Shown one piece after another: positions 1-8,269 of a stretch of DNA of 43,382 nucleotides (its first letter is position 1; each line of letters opens with the position of its first letter). The notes under the pieces are model-generated. The model did no database searches, was not told the origin of the DNA, and was given only the letters and a program-made list of their open reading frames with translations. The stretch spans positions 1 through 43,382 of the forward strand of contig JAFSGY010000080.1 in the NCBI GenBank assembly GCA_017440575.1, written 5' to 3'. A program made the translations under genes and the position numbers. This stretch comes from Lachnospiraceae bacterium. Lineage in GTDB: Bacteria; Bacillota; Clostridia; Lachnospirales; Lachnospiraceae.

Positions 1-1
1 G

Positions 2-73
2 GCAAAGAGTGCAGGATTATCCAAAGAAGAGATTTTGGAAATGGTAGAAGCTCTTTATGAGAACAACAGATAA
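2..73 (+). CDS. GntR-family regulator (YtrA-like), C-terminal end only
   Basis: The window opens inside a gene; the last 23 codons read AKSAGLSKEEILEMVEALYE then NNR and a TAA stop at 71-73. This resembles the short C-terminal tail of small YtrA/YhcF-type GntR repressors, where a helix of the form 'G.SKEEL...V..LYE' follows the winged helix. The DNA-binding part lies outside the window, so the family call rests on this tail and on context: YtrA-type repressors commonly sit directly upstream of an ABC ATPase and membrane protein that they control, which is exactly the arrangement here. Another small regulator is possible. Confidence 0.5.
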   Translation, partial: AKSAGLSKEEILEMVEALYENNR

Positions 74-101
74 AATAGACATGATACATATAAGAAAGGG
101 C

Positions 102-128
102 GTAATTAGGAAGGTACTGAATAATTAC
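102..128 (+). repeat. 27-bp repeat, copy 1, in an intercistronic leader
   Basis: This 27-mer matches positions 13991-14017 at 25 of 27 bases, with the last 18 bases before its end identical (AAGGTACTGAATAATTAC). The ends are complementary: CGTAATTA at 101-108 pairs with TAATTACG at 122-129, giving an 8-bp hairpin whose loop carries GGAAGG, the only ribosome-binding-like sequence ahead of the ATPase start at 131. Confidence 0.75.
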
Positions 129-130
129 GA

Positions 131-829
131 ATGGGCATAGAGATGTTACTGGAATTTGAACATGTGACGGGGATAAAGAAGCAAAGGTGGAAGCAAAGGG
201 AGAATTTCTGCTTACAGGATATCAGTTTTACATTGGAAGTAGGTTATATTATGGGACTTGCCGGAGAGAATGGAGCCGGTAAGACTACGTTAATTGATTA
301 TATTATGAATCCTCAGCAAAGATATCAGGGAGCGATTCGGATTCAGGGAGAGGATATTCGAATCAATCATGTCAATATGCGGAATAAAGTAGGACTTGTT
401 TCCGAAGAAAATCATTTTTTAGAAGATATGACGATCGGACAAAATGAAGCAATATTAGGGCGATTGTATGATAACTGGGATGGTGAGTGCTTTCGGGATA
501 TGTTGAAAAAAATGGGGTTGACATTAGGGAAAACAGTAGGAAAGCTTTCCAGAGGAGAATGTATGAAGTTTCAGATGGCATTTGCAGCGGCTCATCATCC
601 GGTATTGTATCTGTTAGATGAAGCGACAGCAGGAATGGATCCGGTATTTCGAATTGACTTTTTTAAGATATTACAGGAGATTATTGCTACAGAAGAAGCT
701 TCTGTAATCATGACAAGTCATATACAGGAAGAAATAGACAGGAAAATGGACTTTATTGGAATCATGGAGCAGGGAAGTTTGATTCAGTTTCGTGAGGCAG
801 GAGAGATAAAATATGCAGATAGAGCTTAA
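131..829 (+). CDS. ABC transporter ATP-binding protein (YtrB/BcrA-type)
   Basis: This is a 232-aa stand-alone ABC ATPase that would power an exporter or sensor-type transporter at the cytoplasmic face of the membrane. Visible motifs in order are Walker A GENGAGKTT, a degenerate signature LSRGE in place of LSGGQ, Walker B YLLDEATAGMDP and the switch histidine in MTSH. LSRG-type signatures and an E in place of the Q-loop glutamine (LVSEENHF) are typical of the YtrB/BcrA group of peptide- or antibiotic-responsive transporters. The gene overlaps the next one by 17 bases, so the two are translationally coupled. The start is uncertain: ATG at 131 sits just after a repeat hairpin whose loop holds GGAAGG 16 bases upstream, and ATG at 143 is an in-frame alternative. 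The substrate cannot be read from the sequence. Confidence 0.85.
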   Translation: MGIEMLLEFEHVTGIKKQRWKQRENFCLQDISFTLEVGYIMGLAGENGAGKTTLIDYIMNPQQRYQGAIRIQGEDIRINHVNMRNKVGLVSEENHFLEDMTIGQNEAILGRLYDNWDGECFRDMLKKMGLTLGKTVGKLSRGECMKFQMAFAAAHHPVLYLLDEATAGMDPVFRIDFFKILQEIIATEEASVIMTSHIQEEIDRKMDFIGIMEQGSLIQFREAGEIKYADRA

Positions 830-1319
830 ACAGGAACAGAAAATAGAACAGTTTTTTGAAGAATATTATCGGGTGAAAAAGTGGGATAAGCAGTCGAATG
901 ATATTGTGGCAGGTATTTTTATTATGATACAGATATTGCTGATGGTGTTACCTGTTCATACACTATGGGAGGAAGAAAATAGATGGATTTTGCTGACTTC
1001 CATAGGTACGCTAAGTTTCTGTGCACCGCTTTTCTATATGGCATCGTATCGATTAGTGAAGGAAGGACAGCAAAATGTACAAATGCTTTCTCAGAAGATA
1101 AAATATCTTCCGGTAGATATGCGGGCATTGAAAAAGTGGAGAATACGATTGCTGTTACAGTGGGTGGAAAAGTCATTTCTTGCTTGTATGCTGATACAGC
1201 TGCTGTTTTCGTTAATCATCATTCACAAAATAAGTTGGATGAATGTGGTATATGTTAGTATTGTTGCATTTGTGATTCCGATGTTAAGTAATGGTTTATT
1301 AATTTGGTTGGAAAAATGA
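813..1319 (+). CDS. Small membrane protein, likely partner of the ABC ATPase
   Basis: The 168-aa product has an acidic and basic N-terminal segment of about 30 residues followed by four hydrophobic stretches (roughly residues 31-48, 57-79, 119-141 and 147-165), so it is an integral membrane protein. I recognise no family. It starts inside the end of the ATPase gene (17-base overlap) and ends just before a terminator-like hairpin, so it is the last gene of the regulator-ATPase-membrane protein unit. By position it is the best candidate for the transporter's membrane subunit, although it is smaller than typical six-helix permeases. The protein could alternatively be a small accessory subunit, with another permease encoded upstream of the window. 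Confidence 0.7.
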   Translation: MQIELKQEQKIEQFFEEYYRVKKWDKQSNDIVAGIFIMIQILLMVLPVHTLWEEENRWILLTSIGTLSFCAPLFYMASYRLVKEGQQNVQMLSQKIKYLPVDMRALKKWRIRLLLQWVEKSFLACMLIQLLFSLIIIHKISWMNVVYVSIVAFVIPMLSNGLLIWLEK

Positions 1320-1349
1320 TTTTACTATTTTGTATATAATTGGTACAAT

Positions 1350-1405
1350 AATCTTATCTATGGTTATGAATACATGTTTTGTTTTCATTCATGGATAAGA
1401 TTTTT
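1350..1405 (+). terminator. AT-rich terminator-like hairpin after the ABC operon
   Basis: AATCTTATC at 1350-1358 pairs perfectly with GATAAGATT at 1394-1402, with an inner ATGAAT/ATTCAT pairing and a following T-run. It lies 30 bases after the stop codon. The stem is long but GC-poor, so termination strength is uncertain. Confidence 0.5.
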
Positions 1406-1480
1406 GCATGTAATTGGAAATAAGCTAGCGGTTTACTAGTTTTTATATGAAATAGATATCAAATGATAGAGGTGTTTTGG

Positions 1481-2587
1481 ATGAAGAAAAATAAAGTAAG
1501 AGCACTACTTGGTGTAGGTGCAGTGGTATTGGCTACAGGGGGGTATCTTCTTTGGCCGGAAAAGAAGATATCTGCACCAGAAAATGCGATGGTGTTGGAT
1601 AAGACGAAAATAGAAAATAGTGAGTTTTATTTGAAAGAAGATAATCTGGAAGAGGATATGAAGAATGTCGTAGAGCCTTATCTTAATGAGCGTAAAATGA
1701 CAGGATATTTCAAGGGATATGATGGAGAAGAATTATATTATGAGCAATATCTGTCCGAAGAAGATAAGGGGCATATTGTAGTGGTTCATGGTTTTACAGA
1801 TGCAACCTACAAGTTTCGCGAGGTTATTTATTATTTTTTAAAGAGTGGATATTCTGTTAGTGCCTTAGATCATAGGGGACATGGTTATTCATTCCGAGCG
1901 ATTGATAATTTGTCTATGATATCGATTGACTCCTTTGATGAGTATAAAGATGATTTGAATATCTTTGTAGAGAATGTTGTCAGACCGACATTAAAAACAG
2001 ATGAAAAGCTTTTTGTATATGCTCACTCTATGGGTGGTGGAATAACAGCGCTTCTTTTGGAAGAAGATAATGCTGTTTTTGATGCGGCAGTTCTGACATC
2101 ACCGATGATGGAGATAGAATTCAGCGGAGTACCGAATCATATGGCAATGTTGATTACAAATGGTGCCAATTTGATAGGAAGAGAAGAAAAATATACCATA
2201 GGAAGCAGTGATTATGTAGAGACATATGATTTTGAAAATAGTTCCTATACCAGTGAGGCACGTTATGATTATGTGTCACATCTGGGGGCCTCCGATGAAA
2301 GGTATCGAATGAGCGGAGGAAATTATAAATGGCTCAGTGCTGCAGTAGATGCGACAAAGAGCATTCGTGAAAACGCAGAGAAATATACAACAGATACGTT
2401 ATTATTTCAGGCGAAAATGGACACAACAGTAGGACCGAATGGACAGAATGAGTTTGCAACCAGGGCATCGAATGTACAGCTGATTGTTGTGGAGGATGCT
2501 AAGCATAGTATTCTTTTTACCGATAATGAAACTTTTATCCCATATATGAATACGATTTTAGAATTTTATGAAGAACATTTACAATAG
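1481..2587 (+). CDS. Alpha/beta hydrolase, lysophospholipase/monoacylglycerol lipase-like, membrane-anchored
   Basis: The product is a serine hydrolase of the PldB/monoglyceride lipase type (hydrolase_4 family). Ahead of the fold is an uncleaved-looking signal anchor, MKKNKVRALLGVGAVVLATG, which would place the enzyme outside the membrane. The nucleophile elbow is AHSMGGG, preceded by VVVHGFTDATYKF (oxyanion region) and ALDHRGHGYS; the late DTTVGP and AKHSILF segments supply the expected Asp and His. An upstream in-frame ATG at 1463 exists, but GAGGTG at 1469-1474 places the best ribosome binding site 6 bases ahead of ATG 1481, which gives 368 residues. It is followed after 27 bases by a HAD phosphatase, probably cotranscribed. 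The substrate is not predictable beyond an ester of a lipid or small molecule. Confidence 0.85.
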   Translation: MKKNKVRALLGVGAVVLATGGYLLWPEKKISAPENAMVLDKTKIENSEFYLKEDNLEEDMKNVVEPYLNERKMTGYFKGYDGEELYYEQYLSEEDKGHIVVVHGFTDATYKFREVIYYFLKSGYSVSALDHRGHGYSFRAIDNLSMISIDSFDEYKDDLNIFVENVVRPTLKTDEKLFVYAHSMGGGITALLLEEDNAVFDAAVLTSPMMEIEFSGVPNHMAMLITNGANLIGREEKYTIGSSDYVETYDFENSSYTSEARYDYVSHLGASDERYRMSGGNYKWLSAAVDATKSIRENAEKYTTDTLLFQAKMDTTVGPNGQNEFATRASNVQLIVVEDAKHSILFTDNETFIPYMNTILEFYEEHLQ

Positions 2588-2614
2588 ATAGTAAGTAACT
2601 GTTCAGAAAGGATT

Positions 2615-3271
2615 ATGACAGAAATGAGTCAGTTTGATACCGTTATTTTTGATTTGGATGGAACATTATTAGATACGTTGGAGGATTTAACCGATGCTGT
2701 AAATTATGCATTGGGAGCATACAATATGCCTCTGCGGACGATAGAAGAGATTCGATGCTTTGTGGGAAATGGAGTAAGAAATCTGATGCTTCAAGCGGTA
2801 CCGCAAGGAGAGGAAAATCCAAAGTTTGAAGAAGTATTTTCACTTTTTAAAGAATATTATGGAGAACACTGTAATGATAAGACAGGTCCATATTCCGGTG
2901 TAGTGGATTTGATGGCTAAGTTACAGGAAAAGGGCTATGTGATGGGAATCGTATCGAATAAGATTGATTCAGCGGTAAAGGAATTGAATAGCATGTATTT
3001 TGCTGATTATATACAGGTAGCAATTGGTGAGCGAGAGGGCGTTCAGCGTAAGCCAGCACCGGATACGGTATTAGCAGCATTGCAGGAGCTTGGTAAGAAG
3101 AAAGAAACAGCAATTTATGTCGGAGACTCAGAGGTAGACCTGGCAACGGCAAGAAATGTAGGAATTCCTTGTATTTCTGTACTTTGGGGATTCCGTGATA
3201 AGGAATTTCTGGAGAAATGTGGCGCAGATAAATTTGCAATAGAACCTTCTGACGTGTTACGTTTTCTATAA
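2615..3271 (+). CDS. HAD-superfamily hydrolase, phosphoglycolate phosphatase-like
   Basis: This 218-aa protein has the full set of HAD phosphatase motifs: motif I FDLDGTLLDT with the nucleophile and acid aspartates near residues 12-14, motif II IVSNK, motif III lysine in RKPAPD, and motif IV VGDSEVDLATA. Length and cap position match the Gph/PpaX subgroup (phosphoglycolate phosphatase, pyrophosphatase PpaX), which removes phosphate from small metabolites in the cytosol. Sequence alone does not fix the substrate. AAAGG at 2607-2611 lies only 3 bases before ATG 2615 and 12 before the in-frame ATG 2624, so the start may be either. A GTAACTGTTCAG sequence at 2594-2605, in the gap, resembles one end of the repeat element near 13.9 kb. 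Confidence 0.85.
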   Translation: MTEMSQFDTVIFDLDGTLLDTLEDLTDAVNYALGAYNMPLRTIEEIRCFVGNGVRNLMLQAVPQGEENPKFEEVFSLFKEYYGEHCNDKTGPYSGVVDLMAKLQEKGYVMGIVSNKIDSAVKELNSMYFADYIQVAIGEREGVQRKPAPDTVLAALQELGKKKETAIYVGDSEVDLATARNVGIPCISVLWGFRDKEFLEKCGADKFAIEPSDVLRFL

Positions 3272-3276
3272 GTTTG

Positions 3277-3305
3277 TTGTAAAAGAACGTAAGTTGTGAT
3301 AAAAT
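3277..3305 (+). promoter_or_regulatory. Sigma-A-type promoter for the sensor-GGDEF gene
   Basis: TTGTAA at 3277-3282 is followed, after exactly 17 bases, by TAAAAT at 3300-3305, with an extended -10 TG one base upstream. It starts transcription about 70 bases before the GGDEF gene. Confidence 0.6.
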
Positions 3306-3384
3306 GTTAGAAAATTCAGTGTTTATTGATAAGAGTGTGCTGAGTGTTTGAATTTGTGGTTATTCTATTTATGGAGGATAAACG

Positions 3385-5304
3385 ATGAAGAAAATAGCCT
3401 TGGTTATGGATGGGTGGAAACGCTTTTTTACATATGCCTGGCCGTCGGGAATTTTGCAGAGAATCAAGGAAACCGGAGAGGATGTTAATCTTTATATTTT
3501 TAACAGCTCTGGTGATTGGAGCATGGATGAGGATTATAATGTAGGCGAATATAATATTTATAATTTGCCTGATTTTGCAGATTTTGACGGTATCATTTTA
3601 GATATTAATAATATTCGTTATGCTGATGTCGGAATGAGGGTTATTGAAGCGGTAAAGAAATCCGGAAGACCTGCTATTTCTATTGCTAATATAGTAGATG
3701 ATTTTTATTATGTAGGAATTGATAATTATGCAGCAATGCAGGAGATGATAGCGCATCTTCACAAGAAACATGGTTGCAAGCGTTTCTGGTTTGTTATGGG
3801 ACCAGAGGATAATTATGAGAATCAGATTAGAGAACAGGCACTGAGGGACTATTTGTTAGTGAATGAGATTCCTTATCAGGATGAGGACTTCTATTATGAA
3901 AACTATGAGTTTAAGTGTGGCTTTCATGGTTTTAATCAACTGTTAGAGACACACGATGAGGCACCGGATGCGATTATCTGTGCGAATGATAATATCGCAG
4001 TCGGAGTGTGTGAAGCGGCTACGGAGAAGGGATATCGTATTCCGGCAGACTTTTGTGTAAGTGGTTTTGACAATTTTGATAAAGCGAGCTATTTTACACC
4101 ACAGATTTCCACGGTAGGACATATTCGTGAGGAGGTAGGCTATTGCTGTGCAGATGTTTTGATTCGATTGTGGGCAGGAGAGCATGTGCCTCGTTTTAAT
4201 CATACGAAGGCAGAGTGTATTTACTGGGAGAGCTGTGGCTGTCAGTCGAAGCTGGAAATAGATATCCGTAAGCATATTAAGGAGCATATTTTATATGAGC
4301 TTGAAACTTCGGCTTTTGAAGAACAGGTAATTGCTTTAGAATATGAATTGCTTAACTGTAAATCTGTTCGTGAGATGTCGAATCTGATTCCGAAATGTAT
4401 TCCGTCCATGCGTTGCGATGCGATGTATCTGGTGTTGGATGATCATATGAATGATTTTAGGAAGCAGAAGGACTATTATAATCAACGGCTGATTCATGAT
4501 GAGAGCTTTCATGTACAGGGTTATCCAAACCGGATGAACATAGAATTTATCTATGAAAATGGTAAAAGTGTTAATTGTGATGACAAGTCGATAGATAGTC
4601 TTTTTCCAACCTTTGATTATGATAAAGGGGGAACGGATTTCTTATTTATGCCATTACATTTCAGAAATAAAACAGTTGGTTATTTCGTGATTCGTAATGC
4701 GGTATATCTTATGGAGAAACAGTATCTTTTCAAAGTAATGACAGTGCTGACTTCGGCCATGGAGAATCTGCATGAAAAAGAAAAGCTTGAATATATGAAT
4801 CAGGTTTTGGCAGATATGAGTATAAAGGATGCTATGACTGGCTTATATAATCGTCTTGGATATCAGGAGCTCGCATGTAGGTTATTTGAAAAGAGAAAAC
4901 GTGAGAAAAAGAATCTGCTGATTATGTTCGTTGACATGGACAGATTGAAAATAATTAATGATGAGTTTGGTCATGAATATGGTGATACTTCATTAAAGAT
5001 TATTGCAAGGGCTATTCAGAAATGCTGTTCTATGGATTCTATTCCGATTCGAATGGGTGGGGATGAGTTCCTTGTCCTCTATAATATGATGAGTGAAGAA
5101 GAAGCAGATAGGATTGTGAAGCAGATACGTGCAGAGGTAGATGCAGAGGCTGCAATGAAGAAGCTTCCATTCGAGTTGACCTTTAGCGTAGGTTGTATTA
5201 AAACAGATATGAATGAGGATAAGGACTTGGATGCCTATGTAAGAGAAGCAGACGAGATCATGTATGAAGAAAAGAATAGGAAAAAAGCAAATCGCACCTG
5301 TTAA
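3385..5304 (+). CDS. Cytosolic LacI/PBP1-like sensor fused to GGDEF diguanylate cyclase
   Basis: This 639-aa soluble protein should make cyclic di-GMP under control of a bound small ligand. Residues 1 to about 280 read as a periplasmic-binding-protein-like type 1 domain of the LacI/GalR kind (ICANDNIAVGVCEAATEKGY, VSGFDNF), but there is no helix-turn-helix in front and no signal peptide, so it is a cytosolic ligand sensor and not a repressor. A middle section (about 300-455) looks GAF-like. The C-terminal GGDEF domain starts with DAMTGLYNR and has an intact RMGGDEF active site (558-562). The inhibitory RxxD site upstream of GGDEF is absent. The GGAGG box ahead of ATG 3385 is strong. The stop codon lies inside a terminator loop. 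The ligand is unknown; a sugar is plausible from the family. Confidence 0.88.
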   Translation: MKKIALVMDGWKRFFTYAWPSGILQRIKETGEDVNLYIFNSSGDWSMDEDYNVGEYNIYNLPDFADFDGIILDINNIRYADVGMRVIEAVKKSGRPAISIANIVDDFYYVGIDNYAAMQEMIAHLHKKHGCKRFWFVMGPEDNYENQIREQALRDYLLVNEIPYQDEDFYYENYEFKCGFHGFNQLLETHDEAPDAIICANDNIAVGVCEAATEKGYRIPADFCVSGFDNFDKASYFTPQISTVGHIREEVGYCCADVLIRLWAGEHVPRFNHTKAECIYWESCGCQSKLEIDIRKHIKEHILYELETSAFEEQVIALEYELLNCKSVREMSNLIPKCIPSMRCDAMYLVLDDHMNDFRKQKDYYNQRLIHDESFHVQGYPNRMNIEFIYENGKSVNCDDKSIDSLFPTFDYDKGGTDFLFMPLHFRNKTVGYFVIRNAVYLMEKQYLFKVMTVLTSAMENLHEKEKLEYMNQVLADMSIKDAMTGLYNRLGYQELACRLFEKRKREKKNLLIMFVDMDRLKIINDEFGHEYGDTSLKIIARAIQKCCSMDSIPIRMGGDEFLVLYNMMSEEEADRIVKQIRAEVDAEAAMKKLPFELTFSVGCIKTDMNEDKDLDAYVREADEIMYEEKNRKKANRTC

Positions 5305-5317
5305 GGGTGCGATTTTT
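5289..5317. terminator. Bidirectional terminator shared by the GGDEF gene and trkH
   Basis: AAATCGCACC (5289-5298) and GGTGCGATTT (5306-5315) form a 10-bp stem followed by Ts, with an A-run on the other side for minus-strand use. The TAA stop of the plus-strand gene (5302-5304) is in the loop. Confidence 0.85.
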
Positions 5318-5334
5318 GTGATTCTAAGTATTAT

Positions 5335-6777
5335 TTATTGCTTCCTCCAGGTAGTAGGATGGAAGAGAATAAGCATAGGAATAATCTCAAGTCTTCCGGC
5401 AAGCATATCAAACATCAGAATGAATTTTGAGAAAACGGAAAATTCAGAGAAGTTTCCAACGGGTCCTACCATATCAAGTCCGGGACCAATATTATTAAGT
5501 GTGGCAGCAATGGCTGTAAAATTTGTCGTAAAGTCAAAGCCGTTCATGCTTAAGAGTAAAAAAGAACCAACAAAAACGACTACATAAGCCATTAGGAATA
5601 CATTACAGGATCGAATGGTTGTATGTTCGACTCCTTTTTGATCCATTTTCGTGATGCAGATTTGCCTTGGATGAATCTGTTGCTTTAATTCTTTACGTAC
5701 CTGCTTTAAATATAAAGCAATACGTGATACCTTGATACCACCACCGGTTGAGCCGGCACAAGCACCAATAAACATCAGTATAACCATGATGGTACGTGAA
5801 AATTGAGGCCATAAATTGAAGTCTGTGGTTGCATAACCGGTTGTAGTCATGATGGAAGCAACCTGAAAAGCTGCCTGCTGCATACTATGGAAGAATGGTG
5901 CACCATCAACAGCCAGATTTACAGTGATTAATAATACAGCTGTAATGTAAATATAAAAATACCAGCGAACCTCTTCCAGATTGAATGCATTTTTAACCTT
6001 GCGAATCAAGATATAATAATAGAAGGTAAAATTTACTCCAAATAAAAACATAAAGATTGTAATAACGTTTTGCAGATAGGTAGAATAATCACCAATGCTG
6101 CTATTTTTTATACCAAAACCACCAGTGCCGGCTGTGCCGAATGCATGACAGATGGAATCAAATAGAGGCATGCCACCTAATAATAAAAGAATAATTTCAA
6201 TAAGCGTTAATGCAAAATAGATAGCATATAATAAAAATGCAGTCTGCTGCGTCTTAGGAACGAGCTTACCGACAGATGGCCCCGGGCTTTCTGCTTTCAT
6301 TAGGTTCATAGTTGAACCACCCGCCATTGGCAGGATTGCAAGGATGAATACCAATACTCCCATACCACCAATCCAATGACTGAAACTACGCCAGAAAAGA
6401 TTACAATGAGATAGAGCTTCCACGTTTGTTAAAATACTGGATCCTGTGGTAGTAAAACCAGAAATGATCTCAAACAAGGCGTCCGGATAGCTTGGAATAT
6501 CTCCACTAAAGTAAAAAGGAAGCGCTCCAATAAGGCTCATAATAATCCAGCTTAAGGATACGGCAACGAAACCTTCTTTTGCATAAAAGGTACGGCTTTT
6601 TGGCTTAAATATGCGAAAAATGATTCCGAGAAGCAGACAAAATATAGCAACAACAAGATATATCAAAGCATTTTGGCGCTCTCCGTAGAGAAAACCAACC
6701 AGACAGGATGGTAGCATTAGAACGCTTTGTAGCATGACAACATGTCCTAAAATAGAACAAATCATACGATAATTCAT
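5335..6777 (-). CDS. trkH: TrkH-family potassium uptake channel subunit
   Basis: This 480-aa integral membrane protein is the K+-translocating subunit of a Trk/Ktr system. The four pore-loop selectivity motifs of the SKT superfamily are all visible: SGFTTTGSS (about 106-114), GTAGTGGFG (about 214-222), MTTTGYAT (about 310-317) and NNIGPGL (about 428-434), each with the key glycine. It lies 12 bases downstream of trkA on the same strand, so the gating RCK subunit and the channel are cotranscribed and should form one complex. AGAGGTG precedes the start. The system would be driven by the membrane gradient and gated by nucleotide binding to TrkA. Confidence 0.93.
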   Translation of the reverse strand: MNYRMICSILGHVVMLQSVLMLPSCLVGFLYGERQNALIYLVVAIFCLLLGIIFRIFKPKSRTFYAKEGFVAVSLSWIIMSLIGALPFYFSGDIPSYPDALFEIISGFTTTGSSILTNVEALSHCNLFWRSFSHWIGGMGVLVFILAILPMAGGSTMNLMKAESPGPSVGKLVPKTQQTAFLLYAIYFALTLIEIILLLLGGMPLFDSICHAFGTAGTGGFGIKNSSIGDYSTYLQNVITIFMFLFGVNFTFYYYILIRKVKNAFNLEEVRWYFYIYITAVLLITVNLAVDGAPFFHSMQQAAFQVASIMTTTGYATTDFNLWPQFSRTIMVILMFIGACAGSTGGGIKVSRIALYLKQVRKELKQQIHPRQICITKMDQKGVEHTTIRSCNVFLMAYVVVFVGSFLLLSMNGFDFTTNFTAIAATLNNIGPGLDMVGPVGNFSEFSVFSKFILMFDMLAGRLEIIPMLILFHPTTWRKQ

Positions 6778-6789
6778 AATACACCTCTT

Positions 6790-8163
6790 TTATCTTGATG
6801 GATTTTTCAGAATATCTGAAATGTCACGTAGTCCCTTATGAGTAGTAACTACCACAACGGTATCATTTACTTGAATCGTATCACGACCGGATGGTGTGAT
6901 AATCTGATTACCGCGGACAATACAACATATTAGAAGTTCATTTTTAAGCTGTAAGTCCAGCAACGGAATATCCGTAACGGCACTTTGTGTTTCTACATGG
7001 AACTCCAAGGCTTCGACACGATTATCCATTAGGCGGTATAGTGCTTCTACGTTGCTGCCTAAGGAATTATCATGGCTTCTGGCATATTGGAGAATATATT
7101 CTGCCGTAATGTTTTTCGGGGAGATAATACTTCCTACAGGCAGGTCGTCGATTATTTCATTAAGTGTCAAACGATTCATTTTTATAATCTTTTTACACTT
7201 TGCAGAGACCTTATTTGCATAGAGCGACAGGAATACATTTTCTTCATCCATATTGGTCAGGGCAACGAAGGCATCTGTATTGGCAAGTCCTTCTTCCAGC
7301 ATAATGTCATGGTCTGTTGCATCTGCATGAATAATGGTTGCCTTAGGCAGAGCAACACTGAGGAAATCGCAGCGTTCACGATTTTTTTCGACGATTTTAA
7401 CGTGAACTCCAGACTCAAGTAATATTCTTGTCAGATAGTAGGAAATGGTTCCACCGCCTGCAATAATAACATCCTTAATCTCTTTTGTAGAGGAAAGCTT
7501 TGTTGCCTGATGGAAGGTGTGAATCTTTTCTTTTGGCAAAACAACGGAAATGGTATCTCCGGCTTGGAGAATCGTTTCGCCATTTGGAATCGTAACCTTA
7601 TGGTCATGCTCCAAAATACAAATCAAAATATTCTTACCAAATCTTCTGGAGAATTCCATAACCTTCATGTTATGTAGTGGAGAATTTTCCGAGATGGCAA
7701 CACGTAACAGGTCTACACGTCCTTTGGCAAAGGTATCAATTTCCATTGCATCCGGAACCTGAATCAGATGTGCAATTTCTTTTGCGGCAGCAAATTCAGG
7801 ATTTATTGCCATAGCAATACCCATACACTGTTTTAAATAGGCGATTTCTTTAGAATATTCCGGATTGCGTACTCTGGCAATGGTCTGACAGTTACTTGAT
7901 TTTTTGGCAATCAGACAGCTGAGCAGATTGATTTCGTCATCACTGGTAACAGCAATAAATAAGTCGGCTTCCTCTATACCGGCTTCCTGCATGGCAAGAA
8001 AGCTGGTAGCATTACCGACAATGCCCTGAATGTCCATAGCAGACAACGCTGGCTGTAGGCGTTCTGCAGAGATATCTATTAATGTAATGTTGTGATTTTC
8101 GTCATTTAATTGCTGGGCGAGGGCATAACCAACCTTACCACAGCCTGCAATGATGATATTCAT
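6790..8163 (-). CDS. trkA: Trk system potassium uptake regulatory protein TrkA (two RCK domains)
   Basis: This 457-aa cytosolic protein is the nucleotide-binding gate of the TrkH channel. It has two tandem RCK units. The first Rossmann domain begins IIIAGCGKVGYALA at the N-terminus and ends its beta-2 strand with an acidic residue (LIDIS); the second starts VIIAGGGTISYYLTRIL near residue 235 and is followed by VEKNRERC. Each Rossmann fold is followed by a TrkA-C region (about 140-220 and 375-455). Length and duplication fit TrkA and not the single-domain KtrA. The AAGGAG box and a good promoter lie just upstream, and trkH follows at once. Confidence 0.93.
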   Translation of the reverse strand: MNIIIAGCGKVGYALAQQLNDENHNITLIDISAERLQPALSAMDIQGIVGNATSFLAMQEAGIEEADLFIAVTSDDEINLLSCLIAKKSSNCQTIARVRNPEYSKEIAYLKQCMGIAMAINPEFAAAKEIAHLIQVPDAMEIDTFAKGRVDLLRVAISENSPLHNMKVMEFSRRFGKNILICILEHDHKVTIPNGETILQAGDTISVVLPKEKIHTFHQATKLSSTKEIKDVIIAGGGTISYYLTRILLESGVHVKIVEKNRERCDFLSVALPKATIIHADATDHDIMLEEGLANTDAFVALTNMDEENVFLSLYANKVSAKCKKIIKMNRLTLNEIIDDLPVGSIISPKNITAEYILQYARSHDNSLGSNVEALYRLMDNRVEALEFHVETQSAVTDIPLLDLQLKNELLICCIVRGNQIITPSGRDTIQVNDTVVVVTTHKGLRDISDILKNPSR

Positions 8164-8208
8164 GAGATTAGCTCCTTTGTATTGTAATTTACATAACTCT
8201 GATTTAAA

Positions 8209-8237
8209 ATTATACCATATTTATAAAATAATGTACA
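8209..8237 (-). promoter_or_regulatory. Promoter of trkA-trkH
   Basis: On the minus strand a perfect TATAAT (8209-8214) is preceded after 17 bases by TGTACA (8232-8237, a 4 of 6 match to the -35 consensus). It lies 45 bases before the trkA start in a short divergent intergenic region. Confidence 0.65.
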
Positions 8238-8269
8238 TAAAATTGAGTTAATGTATGAGGTATGTAAGC

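Noticed and set aside
983-1258. 91-codon plus-strand frame inside the small membrane protein gene
   Set aside because: It overlaps the hydrophobic membrane-protein frame, which is coupled to the ATPase gene and ends properly; the alternative lacks a ribosome binding site.
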